NCBI RefSeq assembly: GCF_000808575.1
Contig: NZ_JWLW01000015.1
Coordinates: 62,001 to 126,000 of the forward strand
Length of the DNA: 64,000 nt
Direction: 5' to 3'
DNA from: Alteromonas marina
Lineage (GTDB): Bacteria > Pseudomonadota > Gammaproteobacteria > Enterobacterales > Alteromonadaceae
The position numbers and the translations under genes are program-made. Numbering within the stretch: position 1 is the stretch's first letter; every line of letters starts with the position of its first letter. Positions 1-8,930 of this stretch are shown piece after piece. The notes beneath the pieces were generated by a model that did not search any database, was not told the origin of the DNA, and worked only from the letters and a program-made list of their open reading frames with translations.

Positions 1-470
1 AAGAGCCAGTGAATTACCTTAACTCAAAGCTTCACGACAAAGTAGCGAAGAACGTGAACGTGCCTATTGCGGGCGGTGAGCGCCTGTACCATCGCTGGGA
101 TGTACGCCCTTACCTTGAAGACCAATCTATTGATGTACTTCAACCTGACGTTGGCCTTTGTGGCGGTTTCACCGAAGCGAAAAAGGTGTGTGACTATGCC
201 GACATTTACGATGTACGTATTCAGGCTCACGTTTGCGGTGGCCCTGTTGCAACAGCGGCAAGCCTACATCTAGAAACGGCCATTCCAAACTTCTTAATTC
301 ACGAGCACCATACCTACGCTATCAAAGACTGGAACCGTGAACTTTGCATTCAAGATCCTCAGCCAGTAAACGGCTTTATTGAAGCGCCTGACACACCGGG
401 AATTGGTATCGATCTAAACGATGAGGTGGTTTATCGCTCGCCGCACATGACGGTGACTGCGCTTAAATAA
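1..470 (+). CDS. Enolase-superfamily sugar-acid dehydratase, C-terminal part (5' end outside window)
   Basis: The reading frame is already open at the first bases (E-P before the GTG at 9), so this is the C-terminal third of a longer protein. It carries the end of the mandelate racemase/galactonate dehydratase barrel: GGERL holds a likely metal-binding Glu, IDVLQPDVGLCGG is the typical barrel strand, QAHVCGG holds a likely catalytic His, and HEHH follows at the usual place of the last acidic residue. The family takes a proton from the carbon next to a carboxylate and dehydrates sugar acids. The neighbouring lactonase-like and SDR genes fit an oxidative sugar pathway (sugar, lactone, acid, 2-keto-3-deoxy acid). 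The substrate cannot be told from this fragment; fuconate, galactonate and related acids are all possible. Confidence 0.85.
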   Translation, partial: EPVNYLNSKLHDKVAKNVNVPIAGGERLYHRWDVRPYLEDQSIDVLQPDVGLCGGFTEAKKVCDYADIYDVRIQAHVCGGPVATAASLHLETAIPNFLIHEHHTYAIKDWNRELCIQDPQPVNGFIEAPDTPGIGIDLNDEVVYRSPHMTVTALK

Positions 471-484
471 AGCTGAAACCCAAC

Positions 485-508
485 GGGTTTATTGAAGGCA
501 ATAAACCC
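485..508. terminator. Hairpin between convergent genes
   Basis: A perfect 10-bp stem (485-494 with 499-508, loop AAGG) lies between the dehydratase stop and the convergent amidohydrolase stop. No clear U-tract follows on either strand, so it may be a weak bidirectional terminator or a 3'-end stabilising hairpin. Confidence 0.45.
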
Positions 509-540
509 TAGGCTAGTTCAGCAGCTTAAGTAAGCTAGCT

Positions 541-1416
541 TTATGCGATGTCGTACCATCGCTTCGCATTTTCGTACAGCAGCGCCGCTTTTTGAGTTAC
601 AGAAAGCGGCGTTGTCATATCAATGAATCCATGCCAAAGCGCGGCATACGGCATTCGCCACTGACACAGCGGGAAGTTGCTGGCAAACATCATGTGATCT
701 GTGCCAACGGTGTCCAGCAAGGTTTCAAAAATATAAGACGCACGTTGCCACAACCAACGGCGCTCTTGCATTTCTAATCCTGAGAACTTAAACACAACTT
801 GCTGCGTTTCATTCAAGTCGCGAATATTCTGCCCCCATGTTTTAAACGCAAAGCTATTTACCTCAATCGGCGCTATTGCAGCATGGTTTATAGCTACGTT
901 TAATGCAGGCGTTTGCTCTATAACCTTAAGCAATGCGCGCACAGTATTGCTATCTGCAAGGTTTAACTGCGCTTCAAAAGACAAGCCTTGCGACGCCATA
1001 TGATGAAGCCCCCATTTAACTTTAGGGGTGCGTAAAAGTACTTCAGCATCGTCATCTAATATATGACGAAGCCCACGTATTGAGCGGTACTGCTTTAGCT
1101 TATCGATATGACTGCCGACATTATTTCCTGTTAAATCGATACACCCAACTGAGCGGAATGGCAGCGTACAATGACGCTCCAAGAACGCAATTTCACGCCA
1201 GGGTCTTTCGTTATCGTAACCCGCTTCAATGTGAACAAAACCGCCTAACAGCCCTAACGACGCGCGATAGAGCATGTGCTCTGTAGTATGTTTTGCAATC
1301 GCTTTTTTATCTGGCCAAAAAGGGGCATTGGCTGGTTTCAGCCAATCATAGTGCCCTTCGTTTAAGGCAAAGAAGTGAATATGAGGGTCTATCCAAGTGA
1401 TTGAAGGCTTGCTCAT
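541..1416 (-). CDS. Amidohydrolase family 2 protein, L-fuconolactonase-like
   Basis: This 291-aa protein opens with WIDPHIHFFALNEGHYDWL, the HxH-containing start of the amidohydrolase-2 (L-fuconolactonase/LigI-like) barrel. Other family positions are visible: VHIEAG, GLRHIL, NHAAI and ASNFPLCQW, the last standing where a metal-binding or catalytic Asp region normally lies (usually GSDWP, here changed). The likely role is cytoplasmic hydrolysis of a sugar lactone to the open acid, which the convergent enolase-superfamily enzyme could then dehydrate. It lies 72 bp downstream of the SDR on the same strand, so the two are probably co-transcribed. The length is normal for the family. The exact lactone is not known. 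Confidence 0.8.
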   Translation of the reverse strand: MSKPSITWIDPHIHFFALNEGHYDWLKPANAPFWPDKKAIAKHTTEHMLYRASLGLLGGFVHIEAGYDNERPWREIAFLERHCTLPFRSVGCIDLTGNNVGSHIDKLKQYRSIRGLRHILDDDAEVLLRTPKVKWGLHHMASQGLSFEAQLNLADSNTVRALLKVIEQTPALNVAINHAAIAPIEVNSFAFKTWGQNIRDLNETQQVVFKFSGLEMQERRWLWQRASYIFETLLDTVGTDHMMFASNFPLCQWRMPYAALWHGFIDMTTPLSVTQKAALLYENAKRWYDIA

Positions 1417-1488
1417 CGTTGTTCATAAAACCTTGGTTTATGCTATTGCTGATAAGGCATTTCGCGTTGCTTTTCTGTTCAGCTCTTT

Positions 1489-2280
1489 CTATTGTGCTGT
1501 GTAGCCCCCATCCACCGCATACAAGCTACCCGTGATGAACGACGCTTTGCTACTGCATAGGAAATAAGTCAATTCAGCTACGTCTTCGGGCTGGCCCAAA
1601 CGTCCAATAGGTTGTGCAGCGGCTTCTTCAGCTACCACTTCATTTTTATCTGCCCCAGAACGTGCCACATAATTATCAATGGCGTTATGAAATAGCGGTG
1701 TTTCGATGGTACCCGGGCATACCGCGTTAACGCGGATATTATAGGGTGCGTAGTCAAGCGCGGTGGTTTTCGCCATAGACGCCAACGCACCTTTGCTGAC
1801 ACCGTAGGCGAACGAATTGCGCTTTCCGATAAAGGACTGATCTGAGCCCATCACCACAATCGCGCCGCTGCCCTGCTCTTTCATGGTTGGCAGGCAAGAC
1901 TTAATCGCGCCATACGCCCCTTTTACGTTCAAGTTTAGTACCTTATCAAGCAGCGCTTCATCAGTGTCTTCAATAGTTGCTGAAACATGTATACCGGCAT
2001 TACAAACCAATGCGTCTATGCGTTGATAAGAACTAATAACCTCATTCACCGCGGCTTCAATATTACGCACAACACTTACATCACACGGCTTCCAGATAGC
2101 ATTAGGTAACGCTTGCTCAAAGTCTCTGATATCTAAATTAATGACTTGATAACCGTTTTGACTAAACAGCTTGCATACCGCAAAACCGATACCCAAGCTT
2201 CCCCCCGTTACAATGCAAACCGGGATCTGCGCATCATCACTGCTATGTTTAAGGTTTTTCTTCGCGCTTTCTGGATTCAT
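1489..2280 (-). CDS. SDR family oxidoreductase, probable sugar dehydrogenase
   Basis: A 263-aa classical short-chain dehydrogenase. Visible motifs are TGGSLGIG (nucleotide-binding TGxxxGxG, about residues 26-33), NAG, the catalytic YGVSK (YxxxK), NVKGAY, and PGTIETP after the active site. The Asp in VINLDIRD after the second strand suggests NAD rather than NADP. It is upstream of the lactonase-like gene on the same strand and close to a sugar-acid dehydratase, so oxidation of an aldose (for example L-fucose) to its lactone is a reasonable inference. Roughly 20 residues precede the Rossmann start, slightly longer than usual; the ATG at 2280 is the first in frame. Confidence 0.85.
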   Translation of the reverse strand: MNPESAKKNLKHSSDDAQIPVCIVTGGSLGIGFAVCKLFSQNGYQVINLDIRDFEQALPNAIWKPCDVSVVRNIEAAVNEVISSYQRIDALVCNAGIHVSATIEDTDEALLDKVLNLNVKGAYGAIKSCLPTMKEQGSGAIVVMGSDQSFIGKRNSFAYGVSKGALASMAKTTALDYAPYNIRVNAVCPGTIETPLFHNAIDNYVARSGADKNEVVAEEAAAQPIGRLGQPEDVAELTYFLCSSKASFITGSLYAVDGGYTAQ

Positions 2281-2627
2281 GTTTTTATGTACCGTGTTGC
2301 TTGTGCGTATGTGAACGGGTTATTTCAATGTAGGCTAAGCATGCCAGTGAGAATTTGAATTGCAAGCGAGCTTACCACTTGAGTTCACTTTTCTATATTA
2401 ACATCAATGCGTCAGTCATCATCATCAGAGCCTGTGTGACCTTTGCTGCACATTTAAAGTCCACGAGTCTTGGAAAACCTATGTGTTTCTCTCATATCAG
2501 TCCGCATAGATCATTACCCACATCATCCAAATTTATTATTAACTTTCCTTTAACGGACTATTCGGACTACGCTTTTTGTGACTATAATAGACAAAATTAA
2601 AACACTTGTTTGAAAAAGGAGTCATCC
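2281..2627. other. Intergenic region with a repeat-end fragment
   Basis: Divergent promoter region between the SDR and the acyl-CoA dehydrogenase. No convincing gene is seen. At 2496-2520 it carries a sequence nearly identical to the terminal inverted repeat of the element at 43911-44173 (core CAGTCCGCATAGATCATTAC). Confidence 0.6.
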
Positions 2628-4388
2628 ATGCCTCTGTACCACGCCCCTACGACTGATTTTCAGTTCTTGTTAAAAGACTGGCTTGGACTTGATGCTCACT
2701 ACGAAAAGCTCGGTATCAGCGACTTTGATAGCGAACTTGCCAACGAAATTATTGCACAGGGTGCAAAGTTTGCTTTGGATGTGGTTGCCCCTCTTAACCG
2801 TGAAGGCGATGAAGAAGGCTGTACGCTAAAAGACGGCAGCATTACCACGCCTAAAGGCTTCGCTGATGCCTATCAGGAATATATTGCTAACGGCTGGAAT
2901 GCAATGCTAGGTACTGCCGAGTACGACGGGCAAGACTTACCGTACACCATGGCTGTGCCTGTTCACGAAATGCTAAACGCGGCGAACTTAAGCTGGCGTT
3001 TAACCACCATGCTTACTGAAAGCGCAACACTTGCGGTTACTAAGCACGCCAGTAAAGAATTAAAAGATATCTACCTTGCTAAGCTAATCAGCGGTGAGTG
3101 GACAGGTACCATGAACCTGACCGAACCTCACGCAGGAACAGATTTGAGCTTGCTTAGTACCAAAGCTGAGCCACAAGGCGACGGCAGCTATAAAGTCACC
3201 GGTAATAAGATCTTCATTACTGCAGGTGATCACGATTGGAGTTCGAACGTTATTCACCTTGTTCTGGCTCGTCTACCCGACGCCCCTAAAGGCGTTAAGG
3301 GTATCAGCTTATTCTTAGTGCCCAAGTTCCTTCCAGATGCCAGCAATGAGCCTGGCGAGGCGAACAGCTTGTCAGTGGGAAGCATCGAACACAAAATGGG
3401 GATCAAAGCGAGCCCGACTTGTGTGATGAATTTTGACGGTGCAACGGGTTACCTTGTTGGTGAAGAAAACCAAGGCCTAGCATGTATGTTCACCATGATG
3501 AACGATGCACGCTTCCAAGTAGGTCTGCAAGGTTTAGGGGCGGCAGAAGCCTCTTACCAAGGCGCGCTGACCTATGCCCGCGAACGCGTTCAGTCTCGCG
3601 CACCTCAGGGAATTCAAAATCCAGAAGGCAAAGCAGACCCAATCGTCTTTCAACCTGACGTAGCGCGTATGTTACTAACGCAGAAATCACTGATTGAAGG
3701 TTGCCGTGCACTTTCACTTTTCTACGCAAAATTCATGGACGTAGAGAAGCTTGGTGAAGGCCAAGAAAAAGAAGATGCCGATAAGATACTTCAGTTTCTA
3801 ACTCCAATCTGTAAAGCCTTTATGACGGATATGGGTCTTGAAACCACTAGTCTAGGTGTACAGGTATTTGGTGGTCACGGCTTTATTCGTGAATGGGGTA
3901 TGGAACAACTTATGCGCGACGTGCGCATTGCTATGTTATATGAAGGTACCAACGGTATTCAGGCGTTAGACCTTATTGGCCGTAAGCTTACCCGAGATGG
4001 CGGCCAGATGATGGAAGCGACCTATAATGCGTTTAACGCTTTGGTTAGCGACATTCAAGACAGTGAGGCGAAGGGTCTGGCTCAAGGTATTCTTGATGAC
4101 TGGCGTGCATCTTCAGCCGATTGCTTAGGTATGGATGCCACCACTGCTGCTGCAGCTGCTTGTGATTACCTAGCATACAGCGCCTATTCATTAATTGGTG
4201 TACTGTGGTACAGCATGGCCGACAAAGCGCAAGCTTCAGGTAACGCGGTACTTGCAGCGTCTAAGGTGAAGACACGTGACTTCTATATGGAACGTATCTT
4301 TGTGCGTCGCGATGCGCACAAAGCCGCTTATAAAGCTGGTCCTGAAAGTACCCTTGCAATATCAGGTAATGAGTTTGATTATCTGTAA
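2628..4388 (+). CDS. Acyl-CoA dehydrogenase with C-terminal extension
   Basis: A 586-aa flavoprotein of the long acyl-CoA dehydrogenase type with an extra C-terminal domain, expected to catalyse the first, FAD-dependent step of fatty acid beta-oxidation. Visible features: the N-terminal helical domain, WTGTMNLTEPHAGTDLSLL (substrate/FAD region), KIFITAGDH, GLQGLGAAEASY, QVFGGHGFIREWGMEQL and YEGTNGIQALDL. The Glu of YEGT (about residue 438) is where the catalytic base of many members sits. The ATG at 2628 is chosen because AAGGAG (2616-2621) lies 6 bases upstream; an in-frame TTG at 2610 would place that site inside the gene. It stands alone and ends at a shared terminator hairpin. Chain-length preference is not visible. 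Confidence 0.92.
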   Translation: MPLYHAPTTDFQFLLKDWLGLDAHYEKLGISDFDSELANEIIAQGAKFALDVVAPLNREGDEEGCTLKDGSITTPKGFADAYQEYIANGWNAMLGTAEYDGQDLPYTMAVPVHEMLNAANLSWRLTTMLTESATLAVTKHASKELKDIYLAKLISGEWTGTMNLTEPHAGTDLSLLSTKAEPQGDGSYKVTGNKIFITAGDHDWSSNVIHLVLARLPDAPKGVKGISLFLVPKFLPDASNEPGEANSLSVGSIEHKMGIKASPTCVMNFDGATGYLVGEENQGLACMFTMMNDARFQVGLQGLGAAEASYQGALTYARERVQSRAPQGIQNPEGKADPIVFQPDVARMLLTQKSLIEGCRALSLFYAKFMDVEKLGEGQEKEDADKILQFLTPICKAFMTDMGLETTSLGVQVFGGHGFIREWGMEQLMRDVRIAMLYEGTNGIQALDLIGRKLTRDGGQMMEATYNAFNALVSDIQDSEAKGLAQGILDDWRASSADCLGMDATTAAAAACDYLAYSAYSLIGVLWYSMADKAQASGNAVLAASKVKTRDFYMERIFVRRDAHKAAYKAGPESTLAISGNEFDYL

Positions 4389-4432
4389 GCAGCTTGTATT
4401 TCTATAGCCCATGAAATATGGGTTCTGAACAC

Positions 4433-4461
4433 AAAAAAGGTCACTATATGTGACCTTTTTT
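4433..4461. terminator. Bidirectional rho-independent terminator
   Basis: GGTCAC (4439-4444) pairs with GTGACC (4450-4455), extended by A6 on the left and T6 on the right. It serves both the acyl-CoA dehydrogenase and the convergent DUF3016 gene. Confidence 0.9.
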
Positions 4462-4482
4462 ACTATGATTTGAACGACTCTA

Positions 4483-5028
4483 TTAGTCGTTCGCTGCTAC
4501 TTGTGTTGAAAACGTATCTGAAAACCAATCGTTAAGCATCGCTTTTTCATAAGAAAGCGATTCAGTGCGATTGCGGCGAATATTCGATTCCATAAAATCC
4601 ATATCTTTAAGTTTCACATCTTCACCACTTAAGATGACCTGACCGTCAGCATTAGCCAACGAGTAGCTAAACGTCATTCTAGGAATATCAACGCGCTTGA
4701 TTATTCGCACGTCGCTGCCAGCGCCGTTACCAAATCCCACAAATTGACTCGGCCACACTTGCCCGGCTAAATCAAGGTTCGTTACCGTCATAGACAATAC
4801 CTGCGATTCGGGTAAATCGCTGGCCAAATCTACAATGTGTTCTTCAAGCTCTTGTAGCGTTCGTTCGCGGAACCGTTTACGAGATTCATTGGTTGGTCTT
4901 ACATCGCTATAAGACTCAGGTTCTTCCCACGTTATTTTCACCTCAGCGGCTTGAGTGGGAGCAAAAACGGTAAGGAGTCCCACCGCTGTGGCGCAGCTTA
5001 AACAAGAAAAAGTACGTAATTTATTCAC
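4483..5028 (-). CDS. DUF3016 family exported protein
   Basis: A 181-aa protein with an N-terminal signal peptide (hydrophobic stretch ending PTQAAE). The mature part begins VKITWEEPESYSDVRP and contains FRERTLQELEEHIVDLASDLP and KDMDFMESNIRRNR, which I recognise as the DUF3016 pattern common in Alteromonadales, Shewanella and Xanthomonads. It is probably periplasmic. No function is established for the family and no catalytic motif is evident. It is a single gene between two intergenic regions, convergent with the acyl-CoA dehydrogenase. Confidence 0.8.
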   Translation of the reverse strand: MNKLRTFSCLSCATAVGLLTVFAPTQAAEVKITWEEPESYSDVRPTNESRKRFRERTLQELEEHIVDLASDLPESQVLSMTVTNLDLAGQVWPSQFVGFGNGAGSDVRIIKRVDIPRMTFSYSLANADGQVILSGEDVKLKDMDFMESNIRRNRTESLSYEKAMLNDWFSDTFSTQVAAND

Positions 5029-5151
5029 TTTTATGCTCCTAAATTCAGTCGTTTAAACTATGAGTTAGCAAGACATTTAGAGAAAGCTTAGCATGCAGCA
5101 ATTGTCGGCTTTTATATCAGCTTTATATTTAACCAACCTTGTTAAAATTGG

Positions 5152-5523
5152 CTAGTCTCGCTTTGCTACTTGCATAACTGACGACTGTTTAATGATTAGG
5201 CATAGTTGAACGCGTTTAGTTCCCGTAAAGTTTGGGTTTATATCGTCATTTTCACAATAGGTGTGGTGGAAACGTTTCACGCTAGCGCTATCAGCTGTGA
5301 TTTGTTTGACATAATTCTGCTGATAAGGCTTTAAAGGGCTTAGCTGTATATTTATTCTATCTTGTAAACTCTGCAGTTCTTTTCGCTCTGGAAGAGTAGC
5401 AACAGACACCAGCCATTCTGAAAGAGAGTTTTGAATATCTTCAAAGAGATACTGAACAAAAGGAGATCGCAGCACAATTACTAAAACAATAATTTCAGCA
5501 GCGATAATAAAGAACCTAAACAT
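5152..5523 (-). CDS. Small membrane-anchored protein of unknown function
   Basis: A 123-aa protein not recognised. Residues 4-20 (FFIIAAEIIVLVIVLRS) form one hydrophobic helix; the rest is polar with a coiled-coil-like stretch (RKELQSLQDRINIQL) and two Cys residues near the end. It looks like an N-terminally anchored protein with a small periplasmic or cytoplasmic tail. Start and reality are supported by the hydrophobic start and the absence of a competing frame; no clear homology can be claimed. Confidence 0.5.
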   Translation of the reverse strand: MFRFFIIAAEIIVLVIVLRSPFVQYLFEDIQNSLSEWLVSVATLPERKELQSLQDRINIQLSPLKPYQQNYVKQITADSASVKRFHHTYCENDDINPNFTGTKRVQLCLIIKQSSVMQVAKRD

Positions 5524-6058
5524 GACTTCTCAGCTAACTTCGACGGATGTTCACAACAAATAGCCCCCAAATGGGGCGGATTGAGACACAATAAGCGCCA
5601 CAACTTTTTGTCAATTTACATTATAACAACGTCCACTGTACATGATTTGGGCGCTAATTAACCATACTATTGGCAATAATAGTTCGATAACTGATTATGA
5701 ATAAATACAGTAATCTATACGCAGGTATATGTAGGGAGTGCTGAGCTTTGATTTACAAACTTTAATCGCTTTCAATACATGTTGAACGACCGATTACCTG
5801 CAACCTAAATTGCCGCGAATTTGAAATTTATAGCTAACATTTTGTATGTGAGCTCGTATAAGCTGCTTGTAAAAGTTTACATCAAAGCTCTATATCACCT
5901 CATTAAGCAAAATGAGTAGAAAACTTTCTGAAGTTTCAGTATTGACTGAAACTTTAAAAAGATAGACCATACGTCGCATTATTGATCTATATTAAATATG
6001 ACGTGTTAAACGCAGTTATACTGCACAGGCAGTTTGTTACGTCACATAAGGTTAAGTT
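5524..6058. other. Long intergenic region upstream of ccoG
   Basis: 535 bp, AT-rich, with no ORF that looks real on either strand. It must hold the promoters of the 123-aa gene (leftward) and ccoG (rightward). The only specific signal is the FNR-like site listed separately. Confidence 0.5.
5982..5995 (+). promoter_or_regulatory. Possible FNR/Anr site before ccoG
   Basis: TTGAT-CTAT-ATTAA matches the FNR consensus TTGAT-N4-ATCAA at 9 of 10 positions, 64 bp before the ccoG start. FNR control of cbb3 accessory genes is common, which makes the site plausible, but a single near-match in AT-rich DNA is weak evidence. Confidence 0.4.
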
Positions 6059-7489
6059 ATGAATGAACAAATACCGGTAAAGACCGTCACGCCGGTAAAA
6101 GTACATAAACCCAAAGGGGGTCCTGAAGGTAAACGCCACGACTCTCGTAGCCGTATTTATGTGCGTGCTGTACAAGGCCCTTTAGAGACCTTTAGACGCA
6201 TGTTTGGCCTTTTCTTTTTGGGCCTTTTTGCCATCATTCCATGGATTCAGTACAACGGCCATCAAGCCGTGCTGCTTGATATTGGCGAGCAGCGATTTAC
6301 TATTTTCTCACTAACCTTATGGCCTCAAGACCTCACTTTACTGGCCTATATATTTATAGTTTCCGCCTTTGCGTTGTTCTTTGTCACCACTTTCGCTGGC
6401 CGCGTGTGGTGTGGATTTATGTGTCCTCAAACAACATGGGTATACATTTACACGTGGTTTGAAGAGAAGTTCGAAGGCCCGCGTAACAAGCGTATAGCGC
6501 TAGATGCTCGCAAAATGGATGCAGATAAATTTTTGCGAAAGACGGCAAAGCATACCGCATGGGTTCTGGTAGCACTATTAACTGCGCTAACCTTCGTCGG
6601 CTACTTCACCCCTATTGATGCCCTGTTTGTTGACTTCGTCACATTTAACACCAGCTTCTGGGCAGGTTTATCGGTTATTTTCTTTGCCGTATGTACGTAC
6701 GGAAACGCTGGCTACATGCGCGAAATCATGTGCACGCACATCTGCCCGTATGCGCGTTTTCAGTCTGCCATGTTCGACAAAGATACCTTTACTGTATCGT
6801 ACGATGCAAAGCGTGGAGAGCAACGCGGCCCGCGACCACGCAAACTTAGTCACGAGCAAGTAAAGGAAAAAGGTTTAGGCGACTGTATAGACTGCAACCT
6901 GTGTGTTCAGGTATGCCCAACCGGTATCGATATTCGAAATGGCTTACAATACGAATGCATCAACTGCGGTGCCTGCGTTGATGCCTGTAACGGTGTTATG
7001 GACAAGATGGGCTATCCTAAAGGCCTGATAAGCTTTACCTCGGAAGAAGAACTTGCAGGCGGTAATACTCATATATTGCGCCCTAAACTAATTGGGTATT
7101 TTGTCGTACTTGTTGTTATGACCGGTTTACTATTCGCTAATATTTGGATGCGTAGCCCCACCGAAGTCGACATTATCCGCGATAGAAACTCGCTATATCG
7201 CGAAACGAATGAAGGGCTAATTGAGAACGTTTATACAATAAAAGTACTTAACAAAACTCAGCAAACCCAAACCTACTCTATTACTGTAAAAGGTTTGCCT
7301 GACTACAAGTACATTGGTGAGCAAACTGTAACAGTTGAAGGCGGTGCGGTGTATAGCACGCCAATTTCGGTTGCAACTGACGCCTATAATCTGGAAGATA
7401 CGGTTACCGATATTTTTATCAGTGTAACCACCACTATTGATGGGGAAACGGTTACTGTTGATGAGCCAACCAAGTTCCTTTATCGATGA
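6059..7489 (+). CDS. ccoG: Cytochrome c oxidase accessory protein CcoG (FixG/RdxA)
   Basis: A 476-aa membrane iron-sulfur protein needed for cbb3-type oxidase assembly, linked in other bacteria to copper handling. The N-terminal half holds several membrane helices (about residues 40-60, 85-110, 160-185, 190-215). CGFMCPQTTW and CTHICPYARFQSAMFD are the conserved membrane-proximal Cys motifs. A double 4Fe-4S ferredoxin domain follows at about residues 275-312 (CIDCNLCVQVCP and CINCGACVDACN), then another helix (about 345-365) and a C-terminal Ig-like domain. Length and motifs are complete. The stop overlaps the start of srkA by 4 bp (ATGA), so the two are translationally linked. The ccoNOPQ genes are not in this window. 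Confidence 0.95.
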   Translation: MNEQIPVKTVTPVKVHKPKGGPEGKRHDSRSRIYVRAVQGPLETFRRMFGLFFLGLFAIIPWIQYNGHQAVLLDIGEQRFTIFSLTLWPQDLTLLAYIFIVSAFALFFVTTFAGRVWCGFMCPQTTWVYIYTWFEEKFEGPRNKRIALDARKMDADKFLRKTAKHTAWVLVALLTALTFVGYFTPIDALFVDFVTFNTSFWAGLSVIFFAVCTYGNAGYMREIMCTHICPYARFQSAMFDKDTFTVSYDAKRGEQRGPRPRKLSHEQVKEKGLGDCIDCNLCVQVCPTGIDIRNGLQYECINCGACVDACNGVMDKMGYPKGLISFTSEEELAGGNTHILRPKLIGYFVVLVVMTGLLFANIWMRSPTEVDIIRDRNSLYRETNEGLIENVYTIKVLNKTQQTQTYSITVKGLPDYKYIGEQTVTVEGGAVYSTPISVATDAYNLEDTVTDIFISVTTTIDGETVTVDEPTKFLYR

Positions 7490-8469
7490 CAGATTTTTCA
7501 TTCTCTGGGCTTAGCCCAGACACCATATTAGATGCCCTGGAAAGTCAGGGCATTTTTCTTCAAAGCGGTTTGCTAGCACTAAATAGTTATGAAAACCGCG
7601 TCTATCAGTTTTTGGCTGAAGACGGTCAGCGCTATGTAGCAAAATTCTATCGCCCAGGTCGATGGACAGACGCTCAAATTCTTGAAGAACACGCGTTTGC
7701 TGCAGAGCTAATCGATAACGAAATTCCATTGGCTGCGCCCATTTCTCTCAATGGCAGCACGCTGCATCATCACACCGTGGCCGAAACTGACTATCGATTT
7801 GCGTTATTTCCTTCGGTAGGCGGCAGGCAATTCGAGAATGACAATCTTGATCAACTCGAATGGATGGGGCGTTTCATTGGCCGTATTCACCGCGTGGCCC
7901 ATGCTAAAGGGTTTGCACATCGCCCCTCCATTGATATTGAAAGTTACCTCGATGAACCGAAGCAGGTGCTTACGCAAAGCACACTGCTGCCAGAGCATCT
8001 AAAGACAGCATTTTTTGCCATACTTAACCCCGTTATTGACGCCACGAAAAATGCGTATAAGCCAACATCTAGTATTCGGCTCCACGGTGACTGCCACCCA
8101 GGCAATATACTATGGCGCGATGGCCCTACTTTTGTTGATCTTGATGATTGCCGCATGGGCCCTGCTATCCAAGATTTGTGGATGATGCTAAGCGGCGACC
8201 GCCAACAACAGCTTTTACAGCTTGATACTTTGGTGGAAGCATACGAGGAGTTTCACCCGTTTGACACTGCACAGTTGCCACTTATTGAGCCCCTTCGCGC
8301 TATGCGAATGGTGCATTACATGGCATGGCTTTCACGACGCTGGGAAGACCCTGCTTTTCCGCGGGCATTTCCTTGGTTTGCTGAAGATAAATACTGGGAA
8401 GGTCAAATACTTGCTTTGAAAGAACAGCTATCGGCCCTTCAAGAGCCTCCACTGAAATTAGGATACTGA
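7486..8469 (+). CDS. srkA: Stress response kinase A (YihE/RdoA family)
   Basis: A 327-aa protein of the YihE/SrkA family, a choline-kinase-like Ser/Thr protein kinase that in E. coli protects against stress-induced death linked to MazEF. Visible kinase features: YVAKFYRPGRW (ATP-binding Lys), HGDCHPGNIL (catalytic loop, Asp and Asn) and FVDLDDC (metal-binding Asp). The length is standard. In E. coli the gene precedes dsbA; here dsbA is about 2.7 kb downstream with btuB between, so the old order appears partly kept. It overlaps ccoG by 4 bp, an unusual partner, and co-translation is likely. Confidence 0.92.
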   Translation: MTDFSFSGLSPDTILDALESQGIFLQSGLLALNSYENRVYQFLAEDGQRYVAKFYRPGRWTDAQILEEHAFAAELIDNEIPLAAPISLNGSTLHHHTVAETDYRFALFPSVGGRQFENDNLDQLEWMGRFIGRIHRVAHAKGFAHRPSIDIESYLDEPKQVLTQSTLLPEHLKTAFFAILNPVIDATKNAYKPTSSIRLHGDCHPGNILWRDGPTFVDLDDCRMGPAIQDLWMMLSGDRQQQLLQLDTLVEAYEEFHPFDTAQLPLIEPLRAMRMVHYMAWLSRRWEDPAFPRAFPWFAEDKYWEGQILALKEQLSALQEPPLKLGY

Positions 8470-8602
8470 GCCAGCCCCTTTTTTGCTGAAAAAACGCTTT
8501 TTCGATGACCGTTGTCGTTAATCTTATGGTGGTTACGAAAAAGCGTAAGGTATAAGAAACCGTATTCGCTATCACTTTTTAACTTCGATATAATCGATGG
8601 AG

Positions 8603-8830
8603 TGTAGGTGCTCTTGTCTAACGCCATATTAACTACGGTGACAAGGGTTAAACGGGAAATCAGTGAAAAACTGATGCTGCCCCCGCAACGGTAAACTCAA
8701 CGCGTTGTCGTTTTCTTTTCATACGCCACTGTCTTTTATGCGTTACATATTAAACGCCATTAGATGGGAAGGCAAAAGAGCTATTACATTTTTAGTAATG
8801 GTGAGTAAGCCCGGATACCGGCCTGTACTT
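8603..8830 (+). ncRNA. Cobalamin riboswitch
   Basis: The region upstream of the btuB-type gene carries the B12-element pattern: a 5' GTAGGTGCTC, GGGAA-N-CAGTGAAAAACTG, the B12 box CTGATGCTGCCCCCGCAACGG, and a 3' block GAGTAAGCCCGGATACCGGCC. Order and spacing match the adenosylcobalamin class seen before btuB. The 3' end lies about 100 nt before the ATG, so it probably acts on translation or on termination just before the gene. Binding of cobalamin would lower receptor synthesis. Boundaries are approximate. Confidence 0.93.
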
Positions 8831-8930
8831 CATGGTGTCGTTTGCTTGCTCACATCAGTAATTAAGCAAAAACGTGCACTTTCCCTAATCATGTGCTCGG
8901 GTGGAGCGCATCAAAGACAACATAAGAACC

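Noticed and set aside
2610..2627. TTG start giving six more residues for the acyl-CoA dehydrogenase
   Set aside because: The AAGGAG ribosome site falls inside this extension and is correctly spaced for ATG 2628.
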